A DNA stretch of 64,000 nucleotides, taken from NCBI GenBank assembly GCA_041394265.1, contig JAWKIO010000005.1:3658001-3722000 (forward strand), written 5' to 3'. The stretch is from Acidimicrobiales bacterium (GTDB lineage: Bacteria > Actinomycetota > Acidimicrobiia > Acidimicrobiales > SZUA-35). The position numbers and the translations under genes were made by a program. Shown in pieces: positions 32,969-41,449 of this stretch. The notes below the pieces were generated by a model. It had not been told where the DNA came from. It worked only from the letters and a program-made list of their open reading frames with translations, and did no database searches. Numbering within the stretch: the stretch's first letter is position 1; each line of letters begins with the position of its first letter.

Positions 32969-35940
32969 AGCCAGGGAGAACCACGGCCACCGTCGAACGC
33001 CTGCTCCAGCCGAGCGCCCTGTTGCTGGTGTGGGTGTATCTCTACTTGCTCGCGTTGCTCGCCGGGTGGGTGCTGCTGGCGTCGCTGGCAACGGGCTACC
33101 AGCCGGTCGTGGTCACCACCGGATCAATGCGGCCTGCCGTCGAGCCGGGAGATGTGCTGCTGATCGCCGACCCGCCTGCGGACCAGATGCTGCCGCAACG
33201 GGCGGTGATCCTGTTCGAGCGGGACAGCGGCGAGCTGGTGACCCATCGGGTCTACGCAGTCGAGAATGACGAGTACGTCACCAAGGGCGACGCGAATCCA
33301 TCGGTCGACCTGGAACGGGTGCGCCCCGACCAAACCCTCGGCGTCGGACGAATCGTCGTCCCGCTCGTCGGGCTACCGATCGTTTGGTACCAGACCCAGA
33401 ACTACGTCGCGCTTGGAGCGTGGATCATCGTCACCCTGGCCGCGTTCGTCGTCTCGATCCGTAGTGCGATCGCGGTCCTGCGTTCGCCTCGAGACCGGAG
33501 CGCCGAAGCGCAGGGCCAACCGCTCGCCCAGCGCGCCATCCGGCGGGTTCGAATCCTCGTGGGCGCCATGATCATCAGCCAGTACGTGATCGAACCCTCG
33601 AGGTTCGACATCGCGGGTGAAGCCATTCCCCGAGGGTTCGTCTTCGGTGCCTCGCTGCTCGGTCTCGGCGCGCTGACGTTGATCTCCTTCCGCGTCGACC
33701 GTTCTGGTACGCCGCAACAGGCCGAACGGTTCGCGATCATCGAACTCGTCGGGGACACCGTGTTCGTGATCGTCCTCACCGCCGCAGCGGGCACCAACGG
33801 CATCGGCTGGGTGTTGTTCGCCCTACCCATCGTGGAAGCTGCTGCTCGCTATCGCGTGTCCGGTGCCCTCCTACACTGGATGGGTCTCACGGCGGCCACG
33901 TTGGCGACACAGATCGCCCTGATCGAGCGAACCGATGCCGGTGATGGCCTGCTGATCGACAAGCTCGACCAGGTACTGGATCAACTCAGCGTGCTCCTCC
34001 TGGTCGTCATCCCCGGCGCGTACCTGGCCGAGCAGTTGATCGGTGACGTCGGGAATCAGCGACGAGCCACCGAGATCGCCCAGTCCCGCAACGCGATGCT
34101 CGAAGGCGTGGTCGAAGTGGGCCACGAGATCAACCGGCTCGGCTCCGACGTCTTCGAAGTGATGGTGGCGGCGGCGACCGAATTGGGGTTCGACGCTGCG
34201 GACATCTGTGTCGCCGTCGATGACGGGGCATGGCATGTCGTCGCGGGCTCGGCGACCGCCGACACGGTGGTGCTCCCGACGCCGGGAGATCCGGCGAGTA
34301 CGTTGCGTGTGACCGATCTGTCGACACCCAACGTCATCGTCGACAGCGATGATGATGACGCCACCGAGGTCGGCGCCCTCGCGACGTCCGGCTTCGGCGC
34401 CATCGTGCGAACCACGGTCAGCGAGCAGCCGGTGGCCGTTGCCCTGCGGGCGGCGGTGCTGCCCCATCGCTCGATCACCTCGGCCATGCTCGACGCGCTG
34501 CGGCTACTGGCCGGGCAAGCGACGGTGGCGCTGCAGAACGACCGCCTGGTCGGTGAGCTGCAGACCCTCCACAACGAACTCCACCATCAAGCGAACCACG
34601 ATGTGCTCACGGGGCTCCCCAACCGGGCGCAGTTCCTGCAACGGACCGCCGACGCCCTCGACACCGTGGCGGCGGAGGGATCGACCGTCGTGCTGTTCTC
34701 CGACCTCAATGGCTTCAAGCCGGTCAACGATCAGTATGGCCACGATGTCGGCGACGAGTTGCTGCGAGTGATCGCTCGGCGCCTGTCCAACGCCGTGGGC
34801 GAGCGTGGGCTGGTCGCACGGCTCGGCGGTGACGAGTTCACCGTGCTGCTCGAAGCGTCGAATGCCGACGACGCGTGCGCCCTCGCCGCACGGCTGGTGC
34901 AGGTCGTCTCACAGCCGATCCGGCTCGGTCATCGTGAGCTATCGGTCGGCACCAGCATCGGCATCGCCATCAGCGAGCGCGAGCTCCGCGCCGCCGAGTT
35001 GCTTCGCCGAGCGGACGTTGCCATGTACGGGGCGAAGTCCGACGACCGAGCGGCCTGGAAGGTCTACGACCCGGCGATGGAAGAAGCTGATCGTCGCCAG
35101 CAGTGGATGGTGGGGGAGCTCGGTCGTGCCATTGCCGGCGACGGGCTCACCCTTGACTACCAGCTGGTGGTGTCCAGTCGGACTGGTGCTCCGATCGGCG
35201 TCGAGGCGCTCCTTCGCTGGCGGCATCGGGACCTCGGACCGATTCCAAGTCCGGAGATCATCTTGCTGGCCGAAGCCGGCAACCTCACCGACGCGCTCCA
35301 TCGCTGGATCATGCGGCGGGCCTGTCTCGACGCCGTTGGCTGGCGCCAGATCATGGGCGACGGATTCTTCGTTGCCGTCAATGCGTCACCGGCCGAGCTG
35401 GAGTCACCTGAGTTCGTCGATCACGTCCGCGACGCGCTGGTCGAGACTGCGCTGCCCGCCGATGCGCTCTTCGTCGAGCTCTCCGAGCGATTCGCCATCC
35501 CCGACACGGCGCCGGCGGCACATCCCGCCTTCCAAGGCCTCCACGATCTGGGTGTGCGCCTCCTGCTCGACGACTTCGGTGAGGGAAGGACATCGCTCGC
35601 CTACCTGCGTGGGCTCCCGATCAGCGGCTTGAAGCTCGACCGACTCTTGGTCGACAACGCCGTGAAGAGCGACGCCGACCGGATCATTCTCGAATCGATC
35701 ACCCAGCTGGCGCACGCGCTGTCACTGGTCGTGATCGCCGAGGGAATCGAGGCTGACGCCCATCTCGGCGCCGCACATGCGGCAGGGTGCGACTACCTGC
35801 AGGGCTACCACATCTCTCGCCCCTGTTCGGCGGACGTCGTCACCGAGCTGCTCGAGCGCGGCCTTCCGCGCCGCACCAGCGATCGGCGGGGGAGTGCGCT
35901 TCCGTCGAGTGTGGCCGACCCACTGGGGGTGAGCTCCTGA
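32965..35940 (+). CDS. SipW-type signal peptidase fused to GAF-like, GGDEF and EAL domains
   Basis: 991 residues. Residues 20-46 are a membrane anchor; 48-116 are a SipW/ER-type signal peptidase I: VTTGSMRPAVEPGD with Ser54, LVTHRVY with His94, YVTKGDANPSVD. A multi-helix membrane region (about 132-362, six to seven segments) and a GAF-like domain (about 380-525) follow. The GGDEF domain is intact (G621GDEF; FSDLNGFKPVNDQYG). The EAL domain keeps E747AL, NASP, ELSE, LLDDFGEG, GLKLD, AEGIE and QGYH, so both synthesis and breakdown of c-di-GMP are possible. Translationally coupled to fibre genes on both sides (ATGA and TGATG overlaps). Confidence 0.9.
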   Translation: MKPGRTTATVERLLQPSALLLVWVYLYLLALLAGWVLLASLATGYQPVVVTTGSMRPAVEPGDVLLIADPPADQMLPQRAVILFERDSGELVTHRVYAVENDEYVTKGDANPSVDLERVRPDQTLGVGRIVVPLVGLPIVWYQTQNYVALGAWIIVTLAAFVVSIRSAIAVLRSPRDRSAEAQGQPLAQRAIRRVRILVGAMIISQYVIEPSRFDIAGEAIPRGFVFGASLLGLGALTLISFRVDRSGTPQQAERFAIIELVGDTVFVIVLTAAAGTNGIGWVLFALPIVEAAARYRVSGALLHWMGLTAATLATQIALIERTDAGDGLLIDKLDQVLDQLSVLLLVVIPGAYLAEQLIGDVGNQRRATEIAQSRNAMLEGVVEVGHEINRLGSDVFEVMVAAATELGFDAADICVAVDDGAWHVVAGSATADTVVLPTPGDPASTLRVTDLSTPNVIVDSDDDDATEVGALATSGFGAIVRTTVSEQPVAVALRAAVLPHRSITSAMLDALRLLAGQATVALQNDRLVGELQTLHNELHHQANHDVLTGLPNRAQFLQRTADALDTVAAEGSTVVLFSDLNGFKPVNDQYGHDVGDELLRVIARRLSNAVGERGLVARLGGDEFTVLLEASNADDACALAARLVQVVSQPIRLGHRELSVGTSIGIAISERELRAAELLRRADVAMYGAKSDDRAAWKVYDPAMEEADRRQQWMVGELGRAIAGDGLTLDYQLVVSSRTGAPIGVEALLRWRHRDLGPIPSPEIILLAEAGNLTDALHRWIMRRACLDAVGWRQIMGDGFFVAVNASPAELESPEFVDHVRDALVETALPADALFVELSERFAIPDTAPAAHPAFQGLHDLGVRLLLDDFGEGRTSLAYLRGLPISGLKLDRLLVDNAVKSDADRIILESITQLAHALSLVVIAEGIEADAHLGAAHAAGCDYLQGYHISRPCSADVVTELLERGLPRRTSDRRGSALPSSVADPLGVSS

Positions 35941-36539
35941 TGGCACGTCCACTCGACCAGATGGCGAGCGATGCTCCGAGCAGCACTCAGGATCGACGCG
36001 CTGCTCGGGCCACTGCCCGCGCCTTCGCATCGGCCATCTCTGCCCTCCTTGTCTCGACACTGGTCATCCAACGCTCGAGCGAGGCACTCGAACCTGACGG
36101 CACCGTGTCGGGCACGACCGTTGCGTCGGGAACGGTGAGCTTGGTCGATGACGACGGCGGGCGTTCACTGTTCGACCTCGCCAACATGGCTCCCGGCGAG
36201 CAGAGCGTGCAGTGCATCGTGCTGACCTACGACGGCAGCCTGCTGCCCGCCGATGTGACGGTCGAGGCCGAGGCGACCGGCGACCTCGCGCCGTACCTCG
36301 ACGTCGTGGTCGAACGGGGAACCGGAGGGTCCTTCGACGACTGCACGACGTTCGACGCCGACACGACGGTGTTCGACGGCACGCTCGCACAGCTGGTCCG
36401 CGCCGAGCCCATCGCTGCCGGGCAAGCCCTGAACCAGGGTGATGCCTTCACGTTCCGGTTCCGGTTCGCGCTTCAGGACGTCCAGGCTGCGCTCGGTCGT
36501 TCGTCGACGCTCGACATCGTGTGGGAGGCGGCGCCATGA
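35940..36539 (+). CDS. TasA/camelysin-like exported fibre protein, type 1 (second copy)
   Basis: 199 residues, paralogue of the gene at 32387 with the same two-Cys pattern and beta-rich body. The N-terminus has a charged stretch, a hydrophobic segment (about 28-42; FASAISALLVSTLVI) and then VASGTVSLVDDDGGRSLFDLANMAPGEQ, where MAPGE resembles the MxPGD turn of TasA-family proteins. Exported, probably processed by one of the adjacent peptidases. Starts within the stop of the signal peptidase fusion and its own stop overlaps the next ATG. Confidence 0.7.
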   Translation: MARPLDQMASDAPSSTQDRRAARATARAFASAISALLVSTLVIQRSSEALEPDGTVSGTTVASGTVSLVDDDGGRSLFDLANMAPGEQSVQCIVLTYDGSLLPADVTVEAEATGDLAPYLDVVVERGTGGSFDDCTTFDADTTVFDGTLAQLVRAEPIAAGQALNQGDAFTFRFRFALQDVQAALGRSSTLDIVWEAAP

Positions 36540-37144
36540 CCGCGTCGGTCGAGCAGCAAGCTCCAGCGGAGAAGAAGCGAGTCGTCGCCTTGGTCGTCGT
36601 GATGGTCGGCATCGTTGCGCTGCTGTCGACACCGATCCTCGTTGTCGCCGTCGGCCGCTCGTCGAGCGCTGCGTTCGGCGACAACGAGCAGCTGGGTGTG
36701 AACCGAGTCGGCGCCGCGACCCTCGACATCGAACTCGGCAAGGAAACCGCCGTCATGGAGATCAGCGACCTCGCCCCCGGGGGACAAGTCCTCGGTGAGC
36801 TCGATGTGCTCAATGCCGGCACGTTGCCGCTGCGCTACGAATTGACTGCTGAGCACGACGGCGATCTCCTCGCCGACGCGTTGCGCTGGGACGTGTGGGT
36901 GGCCGAGGTCTGCTCGAGCAGCCTTCGAGCGACTGGCGTCGATGTGCTGGCGGCCGATGTGGCGATCGATGAGCTCGATCTCGGCTTCCGGTCACTCGGG
37001 GTCGCAACGAGCGAGCGGATCTGCCTTCGCTCGACGCTTCCGGCCACGACGGGCAACACCCACCAAGGTCGGGTCCTCGACCTGACCTTCGTTGCGTCGG
37101 CGGAGCACGATCTCGCAGCTGAGCAGGAGGGGGCGACGCCGTGA
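36536..37144 (+). CDS. TasA/camelysin-like exported fibre protein, type 2 (first copy)
   Basis: 202 residues. Hydrophobic segment (about 15-42), then the SipW-type processing and mature start SSSAAFGDNEQLGVNRVGAA, followed by TLDIELGKETAVMEISDLAPGGQ and LDVLNAGTLPLRYELTAE: the Gly-Thr-Leu/Asn-x-Gly pattern is that of TasA/CalY proteins. A cysteine pair (EVCSSS, ERICLRS) lies in the second half. Related to the gene at 40744. Overlaps both neighbours by 4 nt (ATGA, GTGA). Confidence 0.78.
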   Translation: MTASVEQQAPAEKKRVVALVVVMVGIVALLSTPILVVAVGRSSSAAFGDNEQLGVNRVGAATLDIELGKETAVMEISDLAPGGQVLGELDVLNAGTLPLRYELTAEHDGDLLADALRWDVWVAEVCSSSLRATGVDVLAADVAIDELDLGFRSLGVATSERICLRSTLPATTGNTHQGRVLDLTFVASAEHDLAAEQEGATP

Positions 37145-40100
37145 GCGATCAGCCGCTCCGCCAGCGACGCTACGGTCGCCTGCTCGCCTTTGGCTCGTTG
37201 ACCTCGGTCATCGCCATGATGGCCATGGTCGGCTTCATGCTGATCGACGGGTACCGCCCGGTGGTGATCACCACTGGCAGTATGGGCGACACCGCTCCGC
37301 CATCGTCGATCATCGTCGCCGCGCCACGACCTGCCGAGAACGTACAGCTGGGCGACATCCTCGTGATGCAGCGAGATGGCCGGGCCACCGTCACTCACCG
37401 AGTCGTGGCGATCGAACCGGGCGCCAACGACCAACGGCTGGCCATCACCAAGGGCGACGCGAATCCGGTTGTCGATGCCGAGCCCTACCGCCTCGTTGGG
37501 GATCCGCTCGTCGGACGTTGGATCATGCCCACCGGCGGCGGTCTGCTGCTCCGCCTCGGTGACCCCTTCACCGCACTGGCAGTGGTCTTGGGTGCGGTGT
37601 CGCTCGTGACCTTCGTCGCCCTCCGGTGGATCTGGTGGGCGCCGCCACCACAGGCCGGCGCCTCAGAAGAGAGCGATGATGCCGGTGCCGCCACCGCTAC
37701 CGGTCGGCGCCCTGCCAGGGTCGCGGTGTCGTTGGCGACGTTCCTCGGCGTCTTCTTCGGCGGGGTCGCCTGGTCACTCTTCGATGCCAACGACGGTGTG
37801 GCCAACAACCAGTTCGGAACGGCGGCCTGTTTCGATGCGACGGTGGCCGGCATCCAGTCGGGGGTCGCGACGAATGCGGCCGAGGGCGTGCAACAGATCA
37901 CCGTCGGCGCCGTCGATCCGACTCGGTCGATCCTCCTCACCTCGGCGCGAGGAGCGGCGGCCGAACCGGCCGATGCCATGGTCGTCGCAACGTTGGCCGA
38001 CGCCACGACCATCGAGCTGACGCGTCGGACCGACGCCGTGGCCCCTCCGGCGCTCGATGTCGCCTGGACGCTCGTGGAATTCCAGTGTGGCGTGACGGTG
38101 CAGCGGGGGACCACGCTCGGCAATGACGCCGCCTTCCTCGACATTGCGGTGAGTCCGGTAGACACCGACGACTCGTTCGTCCTCACGACGTCATCGACCG
38201 ATCGGGCTGACAGCGCCCATGACGGTGACGACGACCACCTCGCCGTGCTGGCCGGAGCGAGCACGCTACGCCTGCGCGCGGCATCGGGAGGCACGCTGCC
38301 GAGTGACCACCTCTACGGCTGGCAACTGCTCAGCTACTCCGATGGCGGCGACGTCTCGGTGCAGACCGACATGGCGACCCTGTCGGCATCCGACAACCTC
38401 ACGGTCAACTTGGCGACCCCAGTCGATCCGGCCACGACACTGATCATCGCTCACGCCGCAAGCGCCGGCACCGGTGCGCCGATCGGCGATCGCCAGGTCC
38501 GGGCCCATCTCTCTTCTCCCTCGACCGTGCAGCTCACGCGCCTGGCGAGCGGTGGACCGCTCGAGGTGACCCTGCAGATCGTGACCTTCACCGACGGCAC
38601 CCTGGTGCAGCACGGCATCGTCAACCTGGCCAACGGTCAGCCCAGCGCAGATGTGGCGCTCAACCCGGTCGATCCGAGCCGGGCCACGGCGATGTCGACG
38701 GTGGATGCCCCCGGTTCGCTGAGCGGTGGTGCAACCGACTCCGGTGACCCAACCGCGCTCGGGTCGTCGTCGGCGACGTTCGCCTTGAGCGATCCGGCGA
38801 CGCTACGGGTCGAGCGAACCGACGCCGGCGCCAATGCGAGTTTCGGCTGGCAGGTGATCGAGTGGGGCGGGCCGAGCTGGTGGGACACCGACTACCCCTT
38901 CCGCCAGCGGATCGACGTGACGACGACGTCGAGTGCTTCACCCGACGGCTACTCGGTGCCGGTCACCATCGACCACGCCAACATGGTGACCTCCGGGCTG
39001 TCGCTGGCGTCGGGCGATGACCTCCGGCTCCTTCGATGGGACGGCGCCTCGTGGGTGGAACTCGATCGAGTGCTCGACGACGCGAGCGGCTGGGACAACG
39101 CAGCGACCACCATGTGGTTCCGCACGACGGCCTCGATCGATGTGCTGTCGTCGGACTCGTACTGGTTGTACTACGGCAACCCGGCGCCGCCGGCACCCAT
39201 GGCCGATCCCGATCTCGTCTGGTTGCTCGACGAGGACTTCGAAAGCGGCACGCTCGGCGCCTTCGAGGATCGAACGGGCGGCACGGGTTGGTATACGGCT
39301 GATGCGTGGACCGAACGGATTCCGCTGACCGTGTCGAGCGCCGAGGTGGACCAGGACCTGTTCGACTTCCCGGTACTGGTTCGCCTCGTCGACGCGGCGC
39401 TGGGGGCAGGAGCCCAAGCCGACGGTGACGACATTCGGTTCGCTTTGGGCGATGGCACGCCGCTCGACCACGAGATCGAGGACTGGGATTCGGCCTCGGG
39501 ATCGCTGATCGCATGGGTGCGGTTGCCGACGGTGTCGTCGACCACCGACACCAGCTTCCACCTGTACTACGGGGCGGCCAACGCCGCTGACCAGCAGCGG
39601 CCAACTGCGGTGTGGGGCGACGCCGAAGCCGTGTGGCACCTCGACCGTGATCCGGCCGGCAGTGCTCCGCAGCTCGATGACCTCTCGGCCCATCGGCGTG
39701 ACGGGCTCAGCAGCGGGTCGATGACCTCGACCGATCTCGTCTCTGGTGTGGCCGGGAAGGCGATCGACTTCGACGGCATCGATGATGTCCTTCAGGCCCA
39801 GCCGTTCGCCGTGGCGAGCGATGTGCTCACCCTGTCGGCCTGGGTCGACTTCGACAGCAACGCCGCCGACTCCGTCATCGTGGCGCAGGCTGGCTCGAGC
39901 GCGAGTCGGCGCTACGAGCTGGGCACGGCGGCCGGTGGTGCCCTCCGGTTCCGCCTCGACCTCGACGGGGCGACGACCGAGCTCGTCGGAGGCTCGGTGC
40001 CCGTCGGAGGGTGGCACCACGTGGCGGCGACCTGGAACGGTGCCACGATGTCGGTCCTCATCGACGGCTCGGTCGTGGCAAGCGGGCCGGCGACGGGCGC

Positions 40101-40647
40101 CCTCGGAAACTCCGCCACCATGCCCGTCACAGTGGGCAACGTCCCCGGCAATGATCGGGGTGTCGACGGTCGCATCGACGAGGTGAGAGTCGAATCGGAC
40201 TTCCGTCCCCTCCCTTGGCTGCTCGCCGCGTACCGGAACCAGCGACCCGGCTCGACCTTCGTGTCGGTCGGCGCCCACGAGACGGGCACGTGGTTTGCGC
40301 AGGGCACGTGGGCCTACCGATCGCCGATCGGTGTCGAGATCGATCCAGGGGCCAGTGCGCTCACCGACTTCCCGCTGCTCGTCGAGTTCACGTCGCCCGA
40401 CCTCGTCGGTGCCACGCAACTCGACGGCGACGACGTGGTCTTCACCGATCGTGACGGCATCACCCGTCTCGATCACCAACTGGAGTCGTTCGACAGCGGG
40501 GCCGGTTCGGTCACCGCCTGGGTCCGAGTGCCCAGCCTCGATCTCGACTCACAGCTGTTCGTCTACTACGGCAACCCGAGCGCCGCCGATCAAAGCGATG
40601 CCGAGAACGTCTTTGGCGACGGCGCCGACCTGGTGCTCCACGACTGA
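37141..40647 (+). CDS. SipW-type signal peptidase fused to an internal signal segment and DUF2341/LamG passenger
   Basis: 1168 residues. Residues 12-115 are a second SipW-type peptidase (TTGSMGDTAPPSS with Ser47, VTHRVVAIE with His86, ITKGDANPVVD), with a second helix at 145-166. A new hydrophobic segment follows (192-214, ARVAVSLATFLGVFFGGVAW) with FDANDGVANNQFGTA after it, the same pattern as the processing region of the TasA-like proteins nearby. The passenger comprises three repeats of a beta domain (about 225-590), DUF2341 domains at about 593-700, 730-840 and 1050-1165, and a LamG-like domain at about 850-1040. I infer self-processing: peptidase kept in the membrane, passenger released. 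It ends abruptly after the last DUF2341. Confidence 0.85.
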   Translation: MSDQPLRQRRYGRLLAFGSLTSVIAMMAMVGFMLIDGYRPVVITTGSMGDTAPPSSIIVAAPRPAENVQLGDILVMQRDGRATVTHRVVAIEPGANDQRLAITKGDANPVVDAEPYRLVGDPLVGRWIMPTGGGLLLRLGDPFTALAVVLGAVSLVTFVALRWIWWAPPPQAGASEESDDAGAATATGRRPARVAVSLATFLGVFFGGVAWSLFDANDGVANNQFGTAACFDATVAGIQSGVATNAAEGVQQITVGAVDPTRSILLTSARGAAAEPADAMVVATLADATTIELTRRTDAVAPPALDVAWTLVEFQCGVTVQRGTTLGNDAAFLDIAVSPVDTDDSFVLTTSSTDRADSAHDGDDDHLAVLAGASTLRLRAASGGTLPSDHLYGWQLLSYSDGGDVSVQTDMATLSASDNLTVNLATPVDPATTLIIAHAASAGTGAPIGDRQVRAHLSSPSTVQLTRLASGGPLEVTLQIVTFTDGTLVQHGIVNLANGQPSADVALNPVDPSRATAMSTVDAPGSLSGGATDSGDPTALGSSSATFALSDPATLRVERTDAGANASFGWQVIEWGGPSWWDTDYPFRQRIDVTTTSSASPDGYSVPVTIDHANMVTSGLSLASGDDLRLLRWDGASWVELDRVLDDASGWDNAATTMWFRTTASIDVLSSDSYWLYYGNPAPPAPMADPDLVWLLDEDFESGTLGAFEDRTGGTGWYTADAWTERIPLTVSSAEVDQDLFDFPVLVRLVDAALGAGAQADGDDIRFALGDGTPLDHEIEDWDSASGSLIAWVRLPTVSSTTDTSFHLYYGAANAADQQRPTAVWGDAEAVWHLDRDPAGSAPQLDDLSAHRRDGLSSGSMTSTDLVSGVAGKAIDFDGIDDVLQAQPFAVASDVLTLSAWVDFDSNAADSVIVAQAGSSASRRYELGTAAGGALRFRLDLDGATTELVGGSVPVGGWHHVAATWNGATMSVLIDGSVVASGPATGALGNSATMPVTVGNVPGNDRGVDGRIDEVRVESDFRPLPWLLAAYRNQRPGSTFVSVGAHETGTWFAQGTWAYRSPIGVEIDPGASALTDFPLLVEFTSPDLVGATQLDGDDVVFTDRDGITRLDHQLESFDSGAGSVTAWVRVPSLDLDSQLFVYYGNPSAADQSDAENVFGDGADLVLHD

Positions 40648-40743
40648 GCCATTCGGCTTCACGGACGACACGTCGATCTACCCACGCGCTTCATATCGGG
40701 CCGAAAACAACCGATACAGAAGTTGAAGGAGGAGGCCTCGCCC

Positions 40744-41394
40744 GTGACCACCATCCACGCTCCGTCAGCTGACGACAAGCAACAGTACGAGTCGCCACCC
40801 GACCGCCGCCCTCGGGGCGGACTCGCCGTTCGACTACTCGCCAGTATCGCCGTGCTCGCCGTTGCCCTCGGCGTGGTCACCGTGGCATCGCTGGCGCTCT
40901 TCACCGACACCGACTCGGTCCCCAACAACACGTTCTCGACCGGAACCGTCAACATCGACGCCACGCCCGACGCCACCGTGTTCACGGCGCCGAGCATGAA
41001 TCCCGGTGACGAGGTCGTCGCCCCGATCACCGTGGCCAACACCGGGTCGATGCAGCTCCGGTACGCCGTGACCTCCGAGACCAGCGAGGACGTGCTGGCC
41101 AGCGAGCTGGTGCTGACAATTCGTGACAACGTGACCGACTGCAGCGTCGCCAACTGGGACGCCACGGGCACCCAGGTCTACCAAGGCATTCTCGGCGATT
41201 CGACCACGTCCGGAGGCCTGCCAGTGCTGGGCAGCGCTGCGGCCGGTGCCGACGCCGGCGATCGCGTGCTCAACGGTGGCTTGAACGAGGCGCTGTGTTT
41301 CCACGTTCAACTGCCGCTGACTGCGACGGCCCAGGGGGCAACCACCACGGCGATCTTCAACTTCCTCGCCGAACAGACCGCCAACAACCCCTAG
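40744..41394 (+). CDS. TasA/camelysin-family fibre protein, type 2 (second copy)
   Basis: 216 residues. After a charged N-terminus, a hydrophobic segment (about 27-48; VRLLASIAVLAVALGVVTVA) and the SipW-dependent signature SLALFTDTDSVPNNTFSTGTV. The mature domain has SMNPGDEVVAPITVANTGSMQLRY, the clearest TasA/CalY-family match in the window. Candidate fibre subunit, likely cut by an adjacent SipW-type peptidase. GTG 40744 is preceded by GAAGGAGGAGG at 9 nt; a TTG 21 nt upstream would swallow that ribosome site and is rejected. A 96-nt gap separates it from the peptidase gene. Confidence 0.87.
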   Translation: MTTIHAPSADDKQQYESPPDRRPRGGLAVRLLASIAVLAVALGVVTVASLALFTDTDSVPNNTFSTGTVNIDATPDATVFTAPSMNPGDEVVAPITVANTGSMQLRYAVTSETSEDVLASELVLTIRDNVTDCSVANWDATGTQVYQGILGDSTTSGGLPVLGSAAAGADAGDRVLNGGLNEALCFHVQLPLTATAQGATTTAIFNFLAEQTANNP

Positions 41395-41449
41395 CCCCAG
41401 CCGAGTCGCCCTGACACCGGCCGGCTCGGGTCGCCGACCCAGGACTCGC

